From: an uncultured Alphaproteobacteria bacterium
GTDB lineage: Bacteria > Pseudomonadota > Alphaproteobacteria > Rhodobacterales > Rhodobacteraceae
NCBI GenBank assembly: GCA_902533625.1
Contig: CACAMI010000001.1
Location: forward strand, 1 to 64,000
DNA length: 64,000 nucleotides
Direction: 5' to 3'
The position numbers and the translations under genes are program-made. Position 1 is the stretch's first letter. Each line of letters starts with the position of its first letter. Shown one piece after another: positions 59,901 through 64,000 of this stretch. The notes beneath the pieces were generated by a model that was not told the origin of the DNA, made no database searches, and saw only the letters and a program-made list of their open reading frames with translations.

Positions 59901-60803
59901 ATGAATAAAAAAAGTTTAGGCAGAGGACTTTCATCCCTTCTTTCAGAGACACAAATTGATCTAAACAATGATCAAGATATAAACTTCGTAGAGGATCCTA
60001 GTAATATAAAAAGGTCCAAGACACTTTCCTTAATACCAATTGAAAAAATACAACCAAACAGGAATCAACCCAGAAAGACTTTTTCTGGAGAGGAATTGAC
60101 CGAATTAAAGAATTCCATAGAATCTAAAGGGTTACTTCAACCAATTATTGTTAGAGAAAAAGGTGGGCACTATGAAATAGTGGCAGGGGAAAGGCGTTGG
60201 AGAGCCGCTCAATTAGCTCAACTTCACGAGATACCAGCTATTATAAAAGAGTTAACGGATATTGAGGTACTGGAAATTGCTATAATAGAAAATATTCAGA
60301 GAAGTAATTTGAATCCTTATGAAGAGGCTTTGGGATACAAGCAACTTTTGGAGAAATTTAATTATACTCAAGAAGAGCTTGCTTCCAATCTTGGAAAGTC
60401 AAGAGTATATATTACAAATTTAACTCGATTGTTAAACCTCCCCGATAGCGTACTTAAGTTTCTAAAAGATGGCACAATAACAGTAGGCCATGCTAGAGCT
60501 TTGATAGGCGTAGATAAAGCCTTAGAAATAGCAAAGTCGATTGTAAAAAACGAATTATCAGTTAGAGAAACCGAAAGACTAGTAAAAGAATTTTCAGAAA
60601 AGAAACTAAAGTCAAAAAGTACACTAAAAGCAAAAGATGCAGACACCCAAATGCTGGAAAGTGACCTATCGGCAGAACTTGGTTTTCCCGTTTCAATTTC
60701 TCATAATGAAGGAGAAAAGCGGGGAAGATTAGTTTTTAACTACAGGAATTTAGAAGACTTAGACCGGGTTATTAACATAATTTTGAAGAAAACAAGTGAT
60801 TAG
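59901..60803 (+). CDS. parB: Chromosome partitioning protein ParB
   Basis: KKSLGRGLSSLLSE; IPIEKIQPNRNQPRKTFSGEELTEL; YEIVAGERRWRAAQLAQL; NIQRSNLNPYEEALGYKQL. Confidence 0.98.
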   Translation: MNKKSLGRGLSSLLSETQIDLNNDQDINFVEDPSNIKRSKTLSLIPIEKIQPNRNQPRKTFSGEELTELKNSIESKGLLQPIIVREKGGHYEIVAGERRWRAAQLAQLHEIPAIIKELTDIEVLEIAIIENIQRSNLNPYEEALGYKQLLEKFNYTQEELASNLGKSRVYITNLTRLLNLPDSVLKFLKDGTITVGHARALIGVDKALEIAKSIVKNELSVRETERLVKEFSEKKLKSKSTLKAKDADTQMLESDLSAELGFPVSISHNEGEKRGRLVFNYRNLEDLDRVINIILKKTSD

Positions 60804-61969
60804 TTTAGAAGGTGACTCAAGATCGAGTTTAGTAATAACTCCCCTTTTTCTGTAGTAAATAGGCTGTTATGGGACTTATTTATCAAACCCATGTCTATTA
60901 ATTCCTCAACCTTAGTTAAAGACAATTTTGATTCTGAAAGACTATTAAATCGTTCAATATTCAGACCTTCCTTAAGTCTAAATGACATTACAGCGTATTC
61001 CTTAGCTTGGTCTATAAAGGACAAGGGCATACTAACTGAATAGATCTCACCCCCATTTTTTAAAACGCCCCCGAGCCATTTCATAGGATTTTTATGGCTC
61101 TCCGTTTCATGTTTAGTGCCATTTACTGAAATCCTTCCAGACGCTCCTGGGCCTATTCCAATAAAATCACCATATCTCCAGTAATTGAGATTGTGGACAC
61201 TTTCATGACCTTTAGTTGCAAAATTTGAAATTTCGTAATGTATCAATTCATTATTTTTACAGATCTCTTTTGTTTTTGTATAAAAAGCACATGATTTGCT
61301 ATCGTTAGGCAAACCCCTTAAACGATTTTTTTGTTGTAACTTAAAGAATGGAGTGCCTGGTTCAATCGTAAGTTGATAAAGTGACAGATGTTGAGGGTCC
61401 AAACTCATAGCTCTTTTTAATTCGTTTTCCCATTCCCCTATGGTCTGATTTTGTCTTCCATAAATTAAATCAAAACTGGATGTTTTGAAGCACTGCCTTG
61501 CGGAATCAAAAGCCCTTAAAGCATCATTTACAGAGTGTAACCTTCCAAGACTTTTTAGGTCACGATCATTAAGGGCCTGAATACCTAGAGAACATCGGTT
61601 AACTCCTGAAGCTGAATAAGATTTAAACTTACCGTATTCCACTGATGTTGGGTTAGCTTCTAAACTGATTTCAGCATCTGATGATACTTTAAATTCCTTA
61701 GAAATTTCATTTATAACTTCATAAACTAATCGCGAACTCATCAAACTTGGGGTTCCCCCACCGAAGTAAATTGAATGAACAAGATTACTGTCAACTTGTG
61801 TAGCTGAAATTCTTAAAGCCCTTTTATAGGCGGCGCTCCAACTGTCCATGTCAATTTTTTCAGAAACATAACTATTGAAATCACAATAAGGACAAAGGCT
61901 TTGGCAAAAAGGCCAGTGGATATAGATTCCTATTCCATCTTCCTTGAGATTTTTCTTCTTTTTTTCCAA
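60800..61969 (-). CDS. hemW: Radical SAM heme chaperone HemW (coproporphyrinogen III oxidase-like)
   Basis: GIYIHWPFCQSLCPYCDFNSYV; SIYFGGGTPSLMSSRL; EISNFATKGHESVHNLNYWRYGDFIGIGPGASGR. Confidence 0.95.
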   Translation of the reverse strand: MEKKKKNLKEDGIGIYIHWPFCQSLCPYCDFNSYVSEKIDMDSWSAAYKRALRISATQVDSNLVHSIYFGGGTPSLMSSRLVYEVINEISKEFKVSSDAEISLEANPTSVEYGKFKSYSASGVNRCSLGIQALNDRDLKSLGRLHSVNDALRAFDSARQCFKTSSFDLIYGRQNQTIGEWENELKRAMSLDPQHLSLYQLTIEPGTPFFKLQQKNRLRGLPNDSKSCAFYTKTKEICKNNELIHYEISNFATKGHESVHNLNYWRYGDFIGIGPGASGRISVNGTKHETESHKNPMKWLGGVLKNGGEIYSVSMPLSFIDQAKEYAVMSFRLKEGLNIERFNSLSESKLSLTKVEELIDMGLINKSHNSLFTTEKGELLLNSILSHLLN

Positions 61970-62059
61970 AAATGTCCAACTCTCTAAAAGATTTGATTAC
62001 ACTATATGGAGGAGAGCAATAAAATAAACTATATTTTTAAGAAGCCAAATCATTTAAAT

Positions 62060-62085
62060 GTGGGCCCCACCTTAGTGGAACCCAC
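62060..62085 (-). terminator. Strong RNA hairpin 3' of the BMP-family gene (minus strand), possible terminator/3' stabiliser
   Basis: Minus strand GTGGGTTCCAC-TAAG-GTGGGGCCCAC: 11 pairs (two G-U) with 4-nt loop; only a weak T-run follows. Confidence 0.6.
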
Positions 62086-62095
62086 TTCTGAAAGT

Positions 62096-63166
62096 TTATT
62101 GAGGAATATCTCCTTCTATGCCTTCAACATAAAAATTCATTCCCAAAAGCGTTCCATCGTCAGCTGTTTCACCTTCTGCCAACCAAGCACTACCATCCTG
62201 CCTGTTTATTGGTCCAGTGAAAGAATGGGTTCTTCCTCCTGCAATTGCAACAGCAAGGTTCATTGCTTCTGCTCGAACATCCATTGGAATTTTTTCATGA
62301 AAGCCACCGAGCGCAGCCATTCCAGGGGCTAATCCGTCCCAGGTATCAGTACTCTCCCATGTGCCGTCAAGTGCAGCTTGAACTCTAGCTATGTAGTATG
62401 GATCCCAGTCGTCGATTATTGAGCCCAGTCTAGCGTTTGGTCCAAATTGTAACATGTCTGAGGCTTGTCCAAATGCAAACACCCCTCTCTCTTCAGCAAC
62501 TGTAAGTGGCGAAGGGCTATCAGTATGCGCCATCAACACGTCAGCACCTTGGTCTATTAATGCGTTAGCAGCATCTGCCTCTTTAGCAGGATCAAACCAA
62601 GTGAAAACCCAGACTATTTTGAATTTCACATTTGGATTAGCAGCTTTGGCTGCCAAATAAGCCGCATTTATTCCACGTACTACTTCAGGTATTGGGAAAG
62701 AGGCTATATAGCCCACAACATTAGACTTAGTCATTTTTCCAGCTATGTGCCCTATAACACTTCTACCTTCATAAAATCTTGCAGAATATGTTGACACGTT
62801 ATCGGCTCTTTTATAACCAGTTGCATGCTCAAATTTCACATTTGGAAATTTTGCAGCAACATTCATCACTGGATCCATGTAGCCAAAGGATGTTGCAAAT
62901 ATCATATCATGTCCAGAAAGTGCCATTTGTGTCATAACTCTTTCTGCATCAGCGCCTTCTGGGACATTCTCGGCAAAAGTAGTTTCTACTCTATCGCCAA
63001 ATGCTTTCTCCACAGCTTTCCTACCTTGGTCGTGTTGGTAGGTCCAACCAAAGTCGCCCGGTGGTCCCACGTATACGAATCCAACTTTAAGATCAGCAGC
63101 AAACACTCCTGAACCTAATAATAGAATCCCTGATAAAGTGAGAAAAAAGTTGATTATTTTTTTCAT
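62096..63166 (-). CDS. BMP family ABC transporter substrate-binding protein
   Basis: Signal peptide; LKVGFVYVGPPGDFGWTYQHDQGRKAVEKAFG; FATSFGYMDPVMNVAAKFPNVKFEHATGYK; VAEERGVFAFGQASDM. Confidence 0.92.
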   Translation of the reverse strand: MKKIINFFLTLSGILLLGSGVFAADLKVGFVYVGPPGDFGWTYQHDQGRKAVEKAFGDRVETTFAENVPEGADAERVMTQMALSGHDMIFATSFGYMDPVMNVAAKFPNVKFEHATGYKRADNVSTYSARFYEGRSVIGHIAGKMTKSNVVGYIASFPIPEVVRGINAAYLAAKAANPNVKFKIVWVFTWFDPAKEADAANALIDQGADVLMAHTDSPSPLTVAEERGVFAFGQASDMLQFGPNARLGSIIDDWDPYYIARVQAALDGTWESTDTWDGLAPGMAALGGFHEKIPMDVRAEAMNLAVAIAGGRTHSFTGPINRQDGSAWLAEGETADDGTLLGMNFYVEGIEGDIPQ

Positions 63167-63186
63167 AAGTCCTCCTTGTTTTGTTG

Positions 63187-64000
63187 TTATTGTGCTTCCA
63201 TAAACACCTTGCCTAGAGATCCTGGTGTTGACGATCCTCCCTGTTTCTTACTGGAAGAAATAATTACAAGCGCAATTATTGTCACAATATACGGTGTCAT
63301 TGACAATAGTGCTACACTTAATTCTATTCCTATTGCCTGAAGATTTAATTGTAATATTGTAAACCCTCCAAATATATATGCACCAACGAATAACCTTAGT
63401 GGCTTCCAACTAGAAAAAACTACTAAAGCAAGAGCAATCCAGCCAGCACCGGCTGTCATTCCTTCAGTCCATTGAGGTACTCGAACCAGTGATAGATATC
63501 CTCCTGCCAATCCAGCAAAGCAACCACCAATAAATATTGTCAAAATTCGAGTTTTTATAACATTGTAACCTAGTGCATGTGCTGAGTCTTGATTTTCTCC
63601 AATAGCCTTAATAATTAAACCAAACCGAGTTGCACGGAAAAAGTACCATACCAAACACACACTTATAATTGAGAAATAAACTACAAAATCATGCTGAAAT
63701 AATATTTTTCCCAATATAGGTATCTCTGAAAAAAAAGGTATGTCTGGTGTAGAAAGGTAGGGAGGCTTAATGCCTGTGTATGAATGCCCAAGAAGTGAAG
63801 CTAGTCCCAATCCAAACATGGTAAGGGCTAAACCTGATGCCACCTGATTTGCTCTTAAGACTTGAGTTACGATTCCAAAAACTATCGATAAAAATCCTCC
63901 ACCTAATGCCGCACCTATGAGACCAAGTAAAGGTGAATTTAGCTCCACGCAAACAATGAATCCGCTTATTGCACCAATAATCATCATACCTTCAACTCCA
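63187..64000 (-). CDS. ABC transporter permease (branched-chain/nucleoside YufP/YufQ-like), N-terminus beyond window edge
   Basis: Reading upstream of the listed ATG gives GVEGMMIIGAISG; RANQVASGLALTMFGLGLASLLG; GENQDSAHALGYNV; FAGLAGGYLSL. Confidence 0.9.
   Translation of the reverse strand, partial: GVEGMMIIGAISGFIVCVELNSPLLGLIGAALGGGFLSIVFGIVTQVLRANQVASGLALTMFGLGLASLLGHSYTGIKPPYLSTPDIPFFSEIPILGKILFQHDFVVYFSIISVCLVWYFFRATRFGLIIKAIGENQDSAHALGYNVIKTRILTIFIGGCFAGLAGGYLSLVRVPQWTEGMTAGAGWIALALVVFSSWKPLRLFVGAYIFGGFTILQLNLQAIGIELSVALLSMTPYIVTIIALVIISSSKKQGGSSTPGSLGKVFMEAQ

Noticed and set aside
1-64000. tRNA, rRNA, IS element, prophage or CRISPR array
   Set aside because: None recognised on reading the intergenic regions; a tRNAscan/Infernal run would be needed to exclude small RNAs formally.

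Overview
AT-rich 64 kb segment of a bacterial chromosome. Gene content and order (tsaD-gpsA, hemC-hemD-hemY, Tim44-fxsA-secB-dnaQ-coaE-aroE | hemE-rho-mnmE-mnmG-rsmG-parA-parB) point to a marine-type Alphaproteobacterium; the taxonomy is inference. The window has two parts. (1) About 1-25 kb is an accessory/catabolic region: selB(partial)-selA; a two-module cytosolic-type reductive dehalogenase homolog (rdhA-like) followed by a flavodoxin-fold oxidoreductase; an isochorismatase-family/DDAH-like/aromatic FAD-hydroxylase gene train; MmgE/PrpD; a choline-sulfatase (betC); a DddQ-type DMSP-lyase cupin coupled to an MDR dehydrogenase; MATE, GFA, aldehyde dehydrogenase, HIBADH-like, PanE-like and an M24-fold protein that has lost its metal ligands. 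(2) About 25-64 kb is a conserved housekeeping region. It contains a strong candidate replication origin between aroE and hemE (52026-52337), two perfect parS sites embedded in coding sequence (mnmG start, rsmG start), an in-place hemG at the locus where I expect hemJ, and an intrinsic terminator whose T-tract directly abuts the rimP-nusA-ylxR-infB start codon. No rRNA, tRNA, CRISPR array, IS element or prophage was recognised. All family calls are from reading protein motifs; no searches were run.
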